From positions 3,254,568 to 3,318,567 of the forward strand of contig NC_085100.1 of assembly GCF_963422355.1 (NCBI RefSeq): a DNA stretch of 64,000 nucleotides. Reading direction: 5' to 3'. The translations under genes and the position numbers were made by a program. Source of the DNA: Corticium candelabrum (lineage: Eukaryota; Porifera; Homoscleromorpha; Homosclerophorida; Plakinidae). Below the pieces are notes generated by a model that saw nothing but the letters and a program-made list of their open reading frames with translations, had not been told where the DNA came from and made no database searches. Positions within the stretch are counted from its first letter, which is position 1. Each line of letters opens with the position of its first letter. Shown in pieces: positions 22,160 to 39,311 of the stretch.

Positions 22160-24362
22160 TCACACCGTGTGCATGTCGAGTCGCGCCATTCGGGGACATA
22201 ATGCTAACAACTTCCGTCTACAGTCGTCGGCCGATTGTTCGCCGACCAAACAACCGGTTCTGTCATTGGTGACGTCGGGCGCTTTCCTGTTGACAGCCGC
22301 AATGTGTGCGTCGATTGGAGAGCGTGCGAGCGACAAACCGCCGCAAAATGGATTTCTTCCGACCGTTGCCTCTTCCAGATTGACACACGTCGTTAGTAGA
22401 GTGCAGACGTTCGCGAACGACGCCAACTGTCGTGGAAAGAGAAGAGGTTTAGAGGTAGGGTGTGATTGGCGCGTGCAGGGACGGTTACCAGGTTGGCAAA
22501 GAGGCCAAGGAAACGAAGAGAGCGACAACAGCCGAGCTGGTCAACGTGTATTGTTGATATCATGTTTCCAGACACGGATAACCTGTCATACACAAATTCG
22601 TGAGAATACTACACTTGCAGTTAACTGATTGTTTAATTTAATTGGCGTACACATATCTGTTTACTTTATGGTGGTAAATATGACAACACATTTCTATGGT
22701 TGCAGGCTGTGTGCAATGGTGTCAATACAGTGATACTATAATACAGTGATACTATGTATGCTATTTTGGGCCTAAATAAACTTTTGTTATCCATTTCTGA
22801 AAAGTTGAATCTGTTACTATATAATAATCTAGAAATATTAACAATATCCATTTTCAGTTTCTTAATTAGATTAATTAAGTACAATGGCAGTCTGATGGAA
22901 ATGATTTTCCATGGTTTGTTTATGTGCAAGGTGTCAAGGTTGTTCTTTAGAGGCAAAGGCTAATGCTGACTCCTCACTGCTCATCTTTGATCTCACGTTA
23001 ATTAATTAGTATTCATGGTTGTGATAGGTTCATGATAGATGCAGTGTTTGTACAGTTGATTCATATGAGTGATAGTGATCTATGACAAAATGTTGTAGCT
23101 CTTACTTGTGATTCTAATAAAAGTCCAGATACAGAAATTTATGACAGGTTGTGCCCAAATTGCACTTGAAAGATACTTTACACATTTGATAGACAATTAG
23201 ACTGTAGCAAAGGTTTCCCTTCCATACAAAATTAATGTAACAGTATGCATGCACTTGGCCACCTACTCAGTAAACTATTCCATGACACAAAAAGGAAAGG
23301 ATGGGCTGACACTTTGCTAGTCTATTACATGGATGCTTTTAGAAACAGCCCTTTTTCTCTAGAAGGTTTTCTAGTCATACATTGCACTGTACTGTACCTC
23401 CCCAAGGTATTACTACAACTAGAACTGGATGCTGGCACACAACTATGACCCTATACAAGGAAAAATACGGTTGGCATTGGCGATAAGGAAGCTCACCCCA
23501 AATCCATACATACGTTTTGAATTAATGATAATCAGTAAGCTATGGCAGACCTTTGAATTTAATTAATAATAAACATGAATTATATAGGTATCAGAATCAC
23601 AGACAAAATCATCAGATCAACACTATTGTATTCTACTCGTGACCACCCTTGTTGTATATATACAGAGATCAAGATCTGTTTAGGTTAGTACATATCTCAA
23701 TGAGGTTTACATATGGGTCAGTGATCTTGGTGTCACAGCTGATCTCTGTACTGTGCTGCCACCATCACTACATGCAATTATTATGCAGCAGATGCTAAAG
23801 GCTCAAGACCAAGTAGACACTTATTTATTAATTTAAATTATTTAATAAATTATATACTTATTATTTAATTTATAAGAAAGTACAAATCTCTCTGACATAC
23901 CAGGCTTAATTAACTATTTCATAGATAAATATTTATTGTACAGTATCAGTACATTATTGTTACCATTCTATGCTCGTGTTGTTGGACAGACCTCCCAGTT
24001 CTGTGATTCTGTTTGCACGTAGATTAAGCACTCTTAGCTTTGTCAGCCTTTCCATGTTGTCTATGCTCGAGATCTTGTTGTTATTGAGATGCAATACTTC
24101 CAGTTGTCCCGACACTTCGCCAAAATCCGGCAATCGACTCAATTCGTTGCAGTTCAAATATAAGTGAGTCAGCAAACGATGACCGACGAGACAAGTCGCC
24201 GATAGACTGGCAATGAAGTTGCAACTTACATCGACTTCCTACGAAATCATTACAAAACGCTCACGCGTGGCATCAGTAAAGACGCATGCAAATAACCTTC
24301 ACGCTCTCCTCGAGTTCAGGAATAGTCCGTAGGTTCTTCCTAGTCAACCTCACAACTGACAT
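22160..24362 (-). CDS. Small leucine-rich-repeat protein
   Basis: Four exons, phase-consistent, 233 aa: 24297-24362, 23964-24238, 22489-22582, 22160-22426. The N-terminus (MSVVRLTRKNLRTIPELEE) is followed by SDS22-type LRRs: LTHLYLNCNELSRL, LEVLHLNNNKISSI, LRVLNLRANRITEL, IEWLSVSGNMISTI and LRFLGLFANL, then a C-terminal cap with NPFC and LLALCPRMARLD as in LRR-cap domains. LRR proteins of this size act as protein-binding modules, often in cilia or the nucleus; the orthologue is not recognised. The exon 2 donor (AATG|GTAACA) was chosen because the alternative in-frame stop just after it would cut the LRR fold short. An out-of-frame upstream ATG (24367) makes a five-codon uORF. The gene shares a 91-bp divergent promoter with RIOK2. 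Confidence 0.82.
22583..23963 (-). other. 1.4-kb intron of the LRR gene
   Basis: AT-rich, with ATTTAAATTATTTAATAAAT-like stretches near 23820-23880. I see no exon, RNA gene or clear mobile element in it. Confidence 0.5.
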
Positions 24363-24453
24363 GACATCCTGCCTACTGTACAAGTCTTGATTTTAACGCG
24401 CGCGCGGTAGGTCATGTGACTTTCACGTGGTTTGTACGCCATTTGCTTGTAGA
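24363..24453. promoter_or_regulatory. Bidirectional promoter between LRR gene and RIOK2
   Basis: Only 91 bp separate the two start codons, which face away from each other. The gap contains GCGCGCGCGG, TCATGTGAC and TTCACGTGG (two E-box-like sites). No TATA box is apparent. Confidence 0.65.
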
Positions 24454-29474
<5,021 letters not shown>

Positions 29475-29780
29475 GGTGAGTAAGACTGTCACGACCGACT
29501 TGCTATACAAAAACATTTCGATAGTGGTATGTCATAACGTACAATGTATATTAGAATAGATGGTCTATTTGTATGTGTACTGTTTAAGTTAAGGAATTGT
29601 CGTGGTAAAGTGTCTCGAACTCTTGATCCTCTCTTGTCGTGGACACACCGTATGCATCTTGTGTGCCAGTCGACTATCACATTCCCACACACTGCAATAT
29701 CCGGGTAGACTCGGCGTCGATACTAAACATGTTATTGACTTCTTAGTAATCTAAAACTGGTTCGTTGCTATAAAAATCAA
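29475..29780. other. Spacer between convergent RIOK2 and CCDC34-like genes
   Basis: About 306 bp holding both 3' UTRs. No further feature seen. Confidence 0.5.
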
Positions 29781-30323
29781 CTAACTTGTTTGTGATGGAC
29801 GTTTGTGCTCTAATTCTTTACCCTTCCTACGTTCTCTTTCCTTCCTCTCTTTCCAATTGTTAAATGCCAATCGAGCTTGCTCTAGTTTTCTACCCTTCGC
29901 AGCATTCTCTAATTCTCTCTGAGCTTGCAGCTGATGTCTCTCCTGTAGCTGCTCCTCTCGCTTCCTTTCTTGCAACGATTTCCATGTTTCATAGGCAATC
30001 AGACCAGAAATTCTCTTTCGTTCCAATCGCCTCTCCTCCTCTTCCACAAGTTTTCTCCTCGCTATTTGAGCTGCCTTAATGTTATAAACATAAACATATA
30101 TAGAATACAGTCATAAGTCACGTGAGATGCATGGTTTACTAGACAGAGGCGAATCATTAAAAGTATGGCCCCAAAACAGGCAACTGTGTTGCATGTGCAA
30201 TGACCCTGGTGACAGTTGGTGTGCCTCGAAACCTCAAGTTTGCTTCTTACTTACTCTGTATTCGTCGTCCTTTCTCGCTTTCCACAGCAAAAATTCCCTC
30301 TCGACTTCGATTCGCGCCTGCAT
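29781..30323 (-). CDS. Short coiled-coil protein, CCDC34-like
   Basis: Two exons joined in phase 0: 30255-30323 (ATG at 30323, donor GTAAGT) and 29781-30074, giving 120 aa. The protein is almost entirely charged helix, with repeated units in which a Trp sits in an otherwise Glu/Arg/Lys-rich heptad (FLLWKARKDDEYR, AYETWKSLQERKREEQ, AFNNWKERKERERRKG). This spacing recalls the C-terminal domain of CCDC34, a sperm-flagellum/cilia protein, but vertebrate CCDC34 is about three times longer and the match is by eye. An in-frame stop lies 36 nt upstream of the ATG unless an upstream exon joins at ggatag (near 30351). The gene is divergent from the PDZ gene. Confidence 0.6.
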
Positions 30324-30607
30324 CTTCGCGTCTCGATTTAATACCGCTTTCCTATCCAATCACCTAACTCAGTTTACTAGCAACGCCCAGTCTGCGGTGA
30401 ACACGCATGCGTGAGCATCGCATCGGTAACCCAGTGTGACGTTCCTCGTTCTAACTTCAAGAGCTCTCGACGAGCGACCTCGTCAGGTCTTCCTATCACG
30501 TCTTGGCCGCCTTTCTCGAATTTACTGCGTCGACGAAGGTGCCACCAGCCGGGAGGCGTTACAGGCGTCGACGCTCGACAGCGAGTGATAGATTTCACGC
30601 AAGAAAC
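30324..30607. promoter_or_regulatory. Divergent promoter between CCDC34-like and PDZ genes
   Basis: 284 bp separate the two start codons, with both genes reading outward. The sequence is relatively GC-rich. No TATA box was identified. Confidence 0.45.
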
Positions 30608-33600
30608 ATGCCGCTGCGACGTCAAGACGCCGAGAGGTCGCTGCTGTTGCTGCGTGAGTTTCGTTCGACGGCTCGCGGAGAGGAGCAGGCTCTCGAGGTG
30701 AGCCGTGCGATCGAGATGCTCGAGAGCTACCTCGAGCACCTCCTACCGGCCGCACAGGATCGCGGCGTGCGAGCCCGTCGGCTGCGATCGGTGAGAGAGA
30801 CGGCGTTGCTCGGACAGACGACGGACGTGCGCATCGTCGACTTTAAGAATCTGAGCAGCGAGCGACCGTTTGGTGTGCATTTGGGCGGTGCGCCGACGAC
30901 GAGCTCGAACGGTTTACGCCCACGCAGCAATGCGTTCGGTTCGGTGTACGTGAGTTACGTCGATCCGGGAAGTTTGGCGGATCGAGACGAGCGGCTACAG
31001 GTCGGTGAGCAATTGGTGGCAATCAACGGGAGATATCTCTCGAAAGCGACTGTAGAGAGAGCGAGGTAAGAATTCGGTGGGCGTGTCGATGGGCGTGGTC
31101 GAATGCGTAGGGATGCGATTCTGTGTTGACATTGCGGTGTTGTACATGAATTCCCGGATCAAATCACGTGACCAAATGGTCATTAAACTTTTTATAGCGC
31201 CTGGCTGACAAAAGTCAAATGTGAATAAATTTATTTACCAGACGGCATGGCAGCGCTAGTAGTCTGGCTACCAGATTAGTAACTACATGGCTCTGTACAT
31301 TACCAGAGCCGTACTGTACTGCATACATGCTGCAGACTCGCGTAGCCAGACCTTTATCGCGCGCACGGTACGCGAGGCTAGTCGTGCTCCAGTGGCCGAT
31401 ATTGATGTCGTTTGTTATTGCAGGTGGTTGCTCGACAGTGCGTTGCGGTCGGGAAACGTGCTGCTGTCGGTAGCAAAACCGTGCGAGAGCAGCAACGGGT
31501 CGTGGGCCACGGCTGAGACACGCAGGTTGAGTCGTGGAGCATCGGGGAAGGGAGGAAGGATCCGTAGGGCGTCGGGACAGAGAATCGCGCCGGTCGGAGT
31601 CGCGCCCGGAGAGAAGACACCAAGTCCGACGCAGTCGAGGACGTCGCTTCACGAGGATGACTTGTTCGCACCGTCGTTGGGCGGACGACGAGGTCTCGAG
31701 CAGAGTGTCGTGTCTGGAACGGCCGAGGCGGCGGCGGCTATTGCGAGAAGCAGCACCTCTGAGACGGCGTTGGGTTCCAAGGTGGCTCTGAGGGTAAATG
31801 ACTGTTATCCGATTCTGTCATTCAGTGTTTTAATTAATATCAATGATTTGTGTTTTTTGTGTCTAGAGGAGGCAAGTACGCAAGATGCATCTTACTAAGG
31901 GAAGAGGTGGTCTTGGTGTTGTCATTGCGGGTGGCAAGGGGTCTGCAAGGGAGGGGATATTTGTAAAGAGCATCGAGAAGGGAGGTGCTGCTGACAGGTT
32001 AGGATGAGATGTATGGGAGAGATGGTGGGTGTTTTATTAAAGTGGGAACTTGTTGTGTAGAGATGGGCGCTTGAAGGTTGGAGACGAGCTGCTTGTGATC
32101 AATGGCTACAGTCTCATTCAGAAGGCTCACGATGAAGTCGTCGAACTATTGAAGAAGACGTCGAGCGTTCTGCAACTGGTCGTTTCGTCTGAAGTATGGC
32201 TGTAGGTTTTGTTGTTATTTCTGATATGTCACCCACAGTGTGTTTGCTAGGCGTCGACGTCCAGCATTCGGACTTCGTCTAAGAGCCTCAATTCTGTTCG
32301 GCTGCTGTCGACAGCTTCGTCATCTGCATCACTAACTGGACGAATCGATGAGTTACCAGAATTGATGTCGCCACTTTCAAGTGCGAGTGGAACATCAAGT
32401 ACTGTTGGAACGTCTCTGTCTGCGGTCTCACCCGGGCAAGTTGAGCTGCTAGATGAGACCGATAGTGGTGGGAGAACTGGTAGTAGTCAAAGTCATACTA
32501 CAGCGTTGATGATGTCTCCTATAAATTCGTCGTCTCTTACGTCTTTGCCGACGACAAAAACTGAGGCTGAAGCTGTGTCTCATCCGTCTGCAAGTGATAA
32601 TCGTTCCCTCAAGGCTGGCAATGTTTCTGTTGCTCGATCTGGCAAGTCACCAGGTCCGAGAGTGAAGACAAGCGGTCCTGCACCTCCTTCAAAGCAAATT
32701 GTGTTGGTAAAGGGTAGCGGTCCTGACCGAGGTCTGGGATTCACGATATGTGGTGGAACGGGTTCTTCAAAAGGAGATCTCGGTATCTATGTGAAATCCA
32801 TTCAAGCACGAGGGGCTGCGCTTACTGATGGGCGTCTCAAAGAAGGTGACTTTGCCCCTTCTTGTTAATTAGAACTATCTGACTGAAAATTTGACCTAAT
32901 GAATGGACAACAGGTGATGAAATCCTAGAAGTCAATGGAGTTTCCTTGCAAGGGTTTACCCAGAAGAAAGCAACCGATCTGTTCAAGGTACTCGTTTGTT
33001 TACTCTTTTTGGCAAATTATTTCATCTTTATGTTTGTATTTTGTAAGAATTTGAAAAAGGGTGTGGTCAAGTTGGTAGTCCAGAGCCGACTAGTTGAGCC
33101 GAGCAAACAAGAAATACGTTTTACCTTGGAGAAACGTGAGAGAATTTGAGGTTTGCACAACTTCAATGAATGAATTCATTATTTTCCTTTGTAGCACCCG
33201 ACTCTGGTCTGGGCATTGGGATAGCTGGAGTTAGTGCTGCCGACAAACATGGCATATATGTCTCCTACCTTAGCGACAATTCTGTTGCAGCCAGTAGTGG
33301 TGCAGTTATGTACGTATGGCTGGTTTTGAGAATTTTCATTTCTGATTGTGTTTTGTTTGGTAGACGAGGAGACCAAATACTTGAAGTGAATGGAGTCAAC
33401 CTTCAACATCGGCCTCTAGATGAAGCATATGAGGCATTCAGTTCACTAAGCCCTGGTCCTGTTCACATCACTGTACATCGATATAGCAATCCTGCTTTTG
33501 GTGAGGCAGAATTAGAGCGCGCACTCGAGATTAGCAGTGCTCAAGAGAAAGCTTCTCGATCACCATCCCTCGCTCGCATCAAAGCTGCAGGAAGGAACGC

Positions 33601-36600
33601 CATGAAGAGAATCGGTAGTTTGGGGAAAGGAAGCAATGAGAACCTGCGGAAGCCAAAATTGAAAACAACAGAGAAAAATGAAAATGCTAGTCACAGGTTG
33701 TCTCCTCTGGTTGGGACTACATCACCGAGTCCTTCAGAAGAGGTATCGAGTCTGATGAAAACTGCTTCGTTAGAGGAGATAGAGCAAATGGTGACTGAGA
33801 AACTTCCTGCTAGTGAATCAGATAACGAATTGGATCTCATAAAGTCAGAAGAATTTACTGATGAACAGATAGTGGTCACTGGTAGTGCTGGGGTTCAAAC
33901 CAGTCAGGTGGATAACTCGCGTGAACAATGTGTTTCTCCGTTGGAAGAAATTCGATCACCGTCTCCTCTGTTTACGAGGACGTCCGGTTCCCAGTCTCCT
34001 TCCTTCTTATCCGACATGTCTGACTTGTTGGCAAAAGTTGGGCAACAATCTCAGGTGGACTCTAGTGCAGCAAGAAGCATCAGAGCTGGTACACAAGATA
34101 ACGGAAGCCGGGCGACATCTGTGGAACCGGGAGGACGCTCGTCTAGTCGTAGCAACAGCCCATTTGTTGAAGTATCCAGTCAACAGTCTATAAATGCTCT
34201 CCATGCTGCTATGAAACAAAGACTCGAGAGCCAGGCACCCGGTAGTGATTCTTTTCAGGCAATGACAAGACTACACAATGCAAGATCTGGTCTTGTTGGA
34301 CCACCCGAGAAAGTCGTGATTACGAAACCTCCTCAAGGAGGAATGGGACTCACGATAGTTGGCGGGGAAGGCACTAACATTAAACGTGTGTTAGTCACCG
34401 GAGTTGTCAAAGGAGGAGCTGCTGATGTTCCTGGTGGTATTCGAGTTGGTGATGAACTCATAGCAGTAAATGGTCAGTCACTCAAAGGCCTGAGCAATCC
34501 TGAGGTAATTACAGTTTTGAAAACCACACCTCAGAGGGTGGAATTACTGGTTGGTCGAGCCATCGATACAGATGAATCTGGTGGAAGTAGAGGCGTAGAT
34601 GTGCCACAATCGGTTCAACTGGGAAAAGCTCACATCGCTCCTCTTACTCAATCGTCTGGTAGCTTGAACAGCATGAGTTCTGCTCTATCCAAAGCCGTCG
34701 CCGCCGTTGATCAGATGTTTGTTCACCCCGACAAGGAAGCTGTGAAGAAAGTAATGGAGACTGGGATGGTGACACAGAATGTCTGGAACAGAGAGAAACC
34801 TTCTCGACATAGAGTTTACCCGAGTAATCAAATTTTGCCAGTGAAACACACAGATGCCTTACAGTCGCCACTAATTGCATCATCATCGTCATCATCATCA
34901 CCACCACCTATTCCTGTCCAGCCACCTCCACTTGAGAGCGACTCTGGATGGAAGCCAGCTGCTCTGGTGCAGAAACCGTTACCTGGAGAGGACTGGTGGT
35001 CTATAAATAGTCTAACGCAAGAGGCAGGGAAAGAAGCTGGTTACCCTGGATTTGCCCTTCTAAAAGTTGTGCTGGAAAAGAAACCAAGAGCGTTTTTCGG
35101 TTTGAATCTTGAAGCTAGCTCTGGATCAACTTCTGGATTTCATCAGGTATAGAAACCGTTTGCTTTTGAGGCGTGACAGAATGATTTTTCTTTGTAACAG
35201 GTCCGTCGCATCAATCCTGCTGGTGTTGCTGGGAAAGATGAGAGATTAAAGCTTGGTGACAGGCTCATTTCCGTTTGTGGACAAGATCTGAAGCATTTAC
35301 ATTACCACGAAGTGCTGAAGGCAATGAAGGATGCGACAGGCGAGTGTGAAATTTGTGTTCTCCGTGACTGTAGGGACCCTATTCTTGACAAACAGGGACA
35401 GACAGCGAATCAGCGTTTAAATGAAAGTATTTCACCATCAGAGCACGCGTTATTACCGGTTTCCTCTCCACCTTTATCTGATAATGTGCAGTTTCCTGAG
35501 TTGAACAGAGACGTGACATCAATAGTCTCTGTTCACCCCACTCTTCCATCACAAAGAAAGGATAGACCACCGCTATTCTCTCCCCCAGCTCCACCTGATG
35601 ATAGTCCACCTGTTACACCACCACGTCAAGTTAGGCCCCCGCCTAATGTTACTGAAGCAGAGAAGTTGTCCATAGTCAAACGTAGACTGGATCCCAGTAT
35701 GGCAAGACGAGGACCGTCTGCATCATCCCTGAAGGCCATCAAACTTGGTTCTCGAGGATCAGGTCGACTATCGAGTGCGTCTATCAACTCTGTATCTGCT
35801 GCATCCATAAGGTCAAATTCTCCCGATGCATCACCAACAAGAGAACGTCGATCTTCAATCACTATTGTTCCCGCGAGGAGCTCATCTGTTACCAGATTGA
35901 GGCTGGGGTTGAGGGAAGATGTCGATCAGGACGATGGTAGTGGAATTATTCGAACGCCAAGAACACGAAAAATGACGAAGGATTTGAGTGATCTGCTCAA
36001 GCGTGGATCAAGAGATAGCAAGCTGGCCAGTGAAGGTGAAAAAGCATACTCAGAGTGTGTACAGCAATCTGTGGCGTCAACTAACATGTTTTGTATTGTT
36101 CAGTTACAGCTGGTGACGTTACTGTATCACCAATTCCAATGACGCATTTTCCTTCTCCGGAAGAGAATCTGATAGAGTCAGACAAAGCAATTGCTTCGGC
36201 CTCTAGTCAAGCGGATGAAGTGGCAAACCAAAATGTTTCAGATGATCAACCAAATGTCCACACCTTTGGTACCCTACGAGTGCAACGTTCAGAAGTACTG
36301 CCGTTTGAGGTTCGTCTTGAGAAAGGACTATTTGGCTTAGGAGCTACCCTTGCTGCTGACTCCAGTGGATGCATAATTATAAAAAGCATTGCCCCAAATA
36401 CTGCAATAGGTAATGACGGAAACCTGAGGTAAGTCAATGTCGAGTAAATCAAATAAATGGTGTAGTATTGTTGACATTGAATGTTGCATGACGTTTTAGA
36501 GTTGGGGACAAGATTTTGTCAGTCAACGGCCGGGAGTTGTCTGGCTTACCTCTGAGCAAAGCAGAGCGGATCTTAAAAACAGTTCAAAAGGGTTCGGTTT

Positions 36601-38393
36601 CCATCGTGGCTCAGTCACGGTCTCACATGTTGGATAGAGATGCTCAATCAACAGAGAGCAAAACCAGTGCACCACAGACAGAAACTCCTTCACAGGTTAC
36701 ACAGTCGACTGAAGAGCAATCATCGCAGCAAGACGAAGGAATTATTACAGTGAAGGTATGGTACAGCCTTGTGCATTTAGGTGACCACGAAATTGTATGT
36801 ATAACTGTCATTAGGTGTTAAAGAAAGGCAGCAGTATCCTTGGCTTGACTATAGAGGGTGGTAGTGACACACCTCTCTCCTGTATTTATATCAAGTCCAT
36901 ATCACCTGGATCTCCAGCGGCTCAGTGTGGGAATTTGAGGGTCGGGGATCAAATATTGATGGTCAATGACGAGTGTTTAGTCGGTATCACGAACGCTGCT
37001 GCTCTCAACATACTCAGACAGACGCCACCTTTATTTGACGTTGTAGTTTCCCGACAAAAGAAAGACACAGGTGCCTCTCAGGCAGCTATTGCTGATGATG
37101 ATGCATCTCGTCAACCTCAGTTCGTTTCTGTTTCTGTGGCGTCACCAGATTTGCCAATGTCCGACTCCGCTTCGAGCGAAAACCTTGCATTTACTACGTT
37201 TTCTCCACCGCCCGAGGAGTTTCCACATCTCCACTCTTTGCCGACGTCCCCTACGTCACCCCCTCCCGACAGTACATCAGAAAATTTCAAGCCAACTGAC
37301 GCGCCAGTCTTACCCAACTATCCTCCTCCTCTTGATTCTCCACTAAAGCCAATGGAAGATGTTGCTCCTCGTGTCGATTCAGTCAATGGAATAGTGTCTG
37401 AATCTATGGTGAGCGCGCCGGTACCGGACGAAGTGAAAGAGGGAGCGAGCTCTCTTGTTGACCAGACAGACAACCAAGTAAAAAGTGATTACGACGAAGC
37501 GAAGGAGGATGAAGAACTACTTACAATAAAGCTGTCGAAGCAAGGAGGACCGCTGGGTATCATGCTAGCCGGCGGTAGCGACACTGATATCAATGCGGTC
37601 TTGGTACGGGCACACTTTCTCTATCACATCTGATTGTTGTAATCTTGTTGTGTTGTAGGTCAAGAAAGTGGTCGCCGACGGTGCTGCTGCACGAGATGGA
37701 ATGCTACGTGTCGGTGACCGTTTGATATCAGTCAATGGAAACAGTTTTGGTGGGCAGACCCGACAGCAGTCATCTGATATACTCAAAAAGAGTCCCGACG
37801 AAATCACATTGATTGTTGCTCGAAGAAAGCAAGCCCAGACAGCCAAACTGAAAGCAAGAAAAGTGAGTGTTCCAAAACGATCGACCTCGACCTCCGAGCA
37901 GCGAACAGGAATGTTCTTGTCTCTTGGAGAAATGCCGGGTAGCGAGTTTACACCGTCTGAGCTTGGATCAGTAGTCGACCAGTCAGAGACGGCGTCTGTC
38001 GCTGGACAAGAAAAAGGAGGCACTCTGAAAAGGCGCGGTCACCGCAGGACAGGGTCAGGATCATCAATCGGATCCACGGTATCGGGCATTCATGGCAAGG
38101 CCGGTCCCGCTTCTAACCTAAAGGCCGTTGAACTTGTAAAAGGCCCGTCTGGATTAGGCTTCAGTGTGGTTGGAGGTTGTGGGTCATCGAAGGGTGACTT
38201 GCCAATTCTTGTGAAGTCAGTATTTCCCGGTGGTGCAGCCGCTAAGAGTGAACGGCTGTCACCCAGGGATCAGATCCTAGAGGTGAATGGACGAGACTTT
38301 TCTACGTTGACGCGGGAAGAAGCTGTTGCTGTTCTCAAGTCGCTGCCGCAAGGTCCTGTACGTATGCTTGTAAAAAAAGCCAACACACAATAA
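30608..38393 (+). CDS. Ten-PDZ-domain scaffold protein
   Basis: 14 exons, phase-consistent, 2228 aa: 30608-31065, 31424-31793, 31867-31997, 32061-32193, 32251-32845, 32914-32987, 33048-33135, 33195-33309, 33364-35146, 35201-36035, 36104-36428, 36500-36755, 36815-37603, 37659-38393. The N-terminal helices ([20 protein letters not shown] to LESYLEHLL) could be an L27-type module. PDZ domains by their GLGF-like loops are near residues 74-171 (PFGVHL), 280-363 (GLGVVIAGG), 511-600 (GLGFTICGG), 608-698 (GLGIGIAG), 969-1053 (GMGLTIVGG), 1217-1300 (FFGLNLE), 1583-1670 (LFGLGATL), 1715-1800 (ILGLTIEGG), 1954-2035 (PLGIMLAGG) and 2137-2222 (GLGFSVVGG). Ser/Pro-rich linkers separate them. PDZ arrays cluster membrane receptors and polarity proteins. 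MPDZ/PATJ are the closest in architecture but have shorter linkers, so orthology is open. Confidence 0.88.
31330..31382. repeat. Small hairpin repeat (GCGTAGCCAGACC type), copy 2
   Basis: AGACTCGCGTAGCCAGACC pairs with GGTACGCGAGGCTAGT about 14 bp on. It lies in intron 1 of the PDZ gene and shares its arm with 25199-25260. A partial related arm (GTCTGGCTACCAGA) is just upstream near 31262. Confidence 0.6.
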
Positions 38394-39311
38394 TATAAGT
38401 GCATTTCGTATTCTATTATTCTATTTCTGTTTCTTACGTGATGCTATTCGGACGCAGATTGAATTGTTTATATACTCTAGTAGCTGTTTTATATATACGG
38501 TAGTAGCTGTGTCTAGTTCACTAGTGAAGCAGCTTGTACTTCCGACAGGCGTAGTGACGTATACATATATAATTCAGCTAATAAGAAGTAAACAGATGAG
38601 CTAATAAATGAAACACATTTCCGTAATTACGGGTACTGTACTGTGTACAATCGCCGCAGCTGAAGACAGGTGAACAGTCTAAATTGCTATATTAACTCTC
38701 TTCTCACCTTTAGAGTTTGGTTTCTCACCTTTAGAGTTTGGTTTCTCACCTTTAGAGTTTGGTTTTTCCCCCTGAAACGCATGTGTTTAAATGTGCGTTT
38801 GTCAACTCCTGCGCATGGAATTCAAGCAGCCACTATATCAGAGCAATCAAACTACTGCAGTACAGTCGGTCTGTGTGTAAGAATGTCAAGAGCAGCAGAA
38901 CCCAACAGAGGTTGTGGCTCTTTTAAACTTTCGTCCCTCTGAATGCTTCACCTGTGTAAGTCTTTACAAATGCTCACTTGCATAATCATACATTTCAAAT
39001 ACACATTGACACTGAGACCATGACCACTATGGTTAACCCTACAACTTTTTAGTGGCAATCCCCACAAAAACAACAAGCAGCTGCACTACCAGTGATGCAG
39101 AAAGAAATTTGGATGGAGTCACCAAAGTTTTAAAATGTATTGGCTTGTACCTGTACAACGTCCTGCAGCCAAACAATCAACGACTTTACAGCAGATACAA
39201 ATATAAATAAAAGACAGACTCCGATATCAATATCAGAGCCTCCCTTTGATCCAACTCTCCATTATGCAACAGTCTAAATTAACTCTTACAAGCTAGATAT
39301 ATTCAGTTACC
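38394..39311. other. Spacer between convergent PDZ and SPG11 genes
   Basis: About 918 bp with both 3' UTRs. It holds three tandem copies of a 21-bp unit CTCACCTTTAGAGTTTGGTTT at about 38703-38765. No gene seen. Confidence 0.6.
38703..38765. repeat. 21-bp tandem repeat, three copies
   Basis: The unit CTCACCTTTAGAGTTTGGTTT is repeated three times with almost no divergence, probably in the 3' flank of the PDZ gene. Confidence 0.9.

Noticed and set aside
30377..30739. 120-codon minus-strand frame overlapping the PDZ first exon
   Set aside because: It overlaps conserved PDZ-gene coding sequence and has no donor that joins it to the CCDC34-like exons convincingly.
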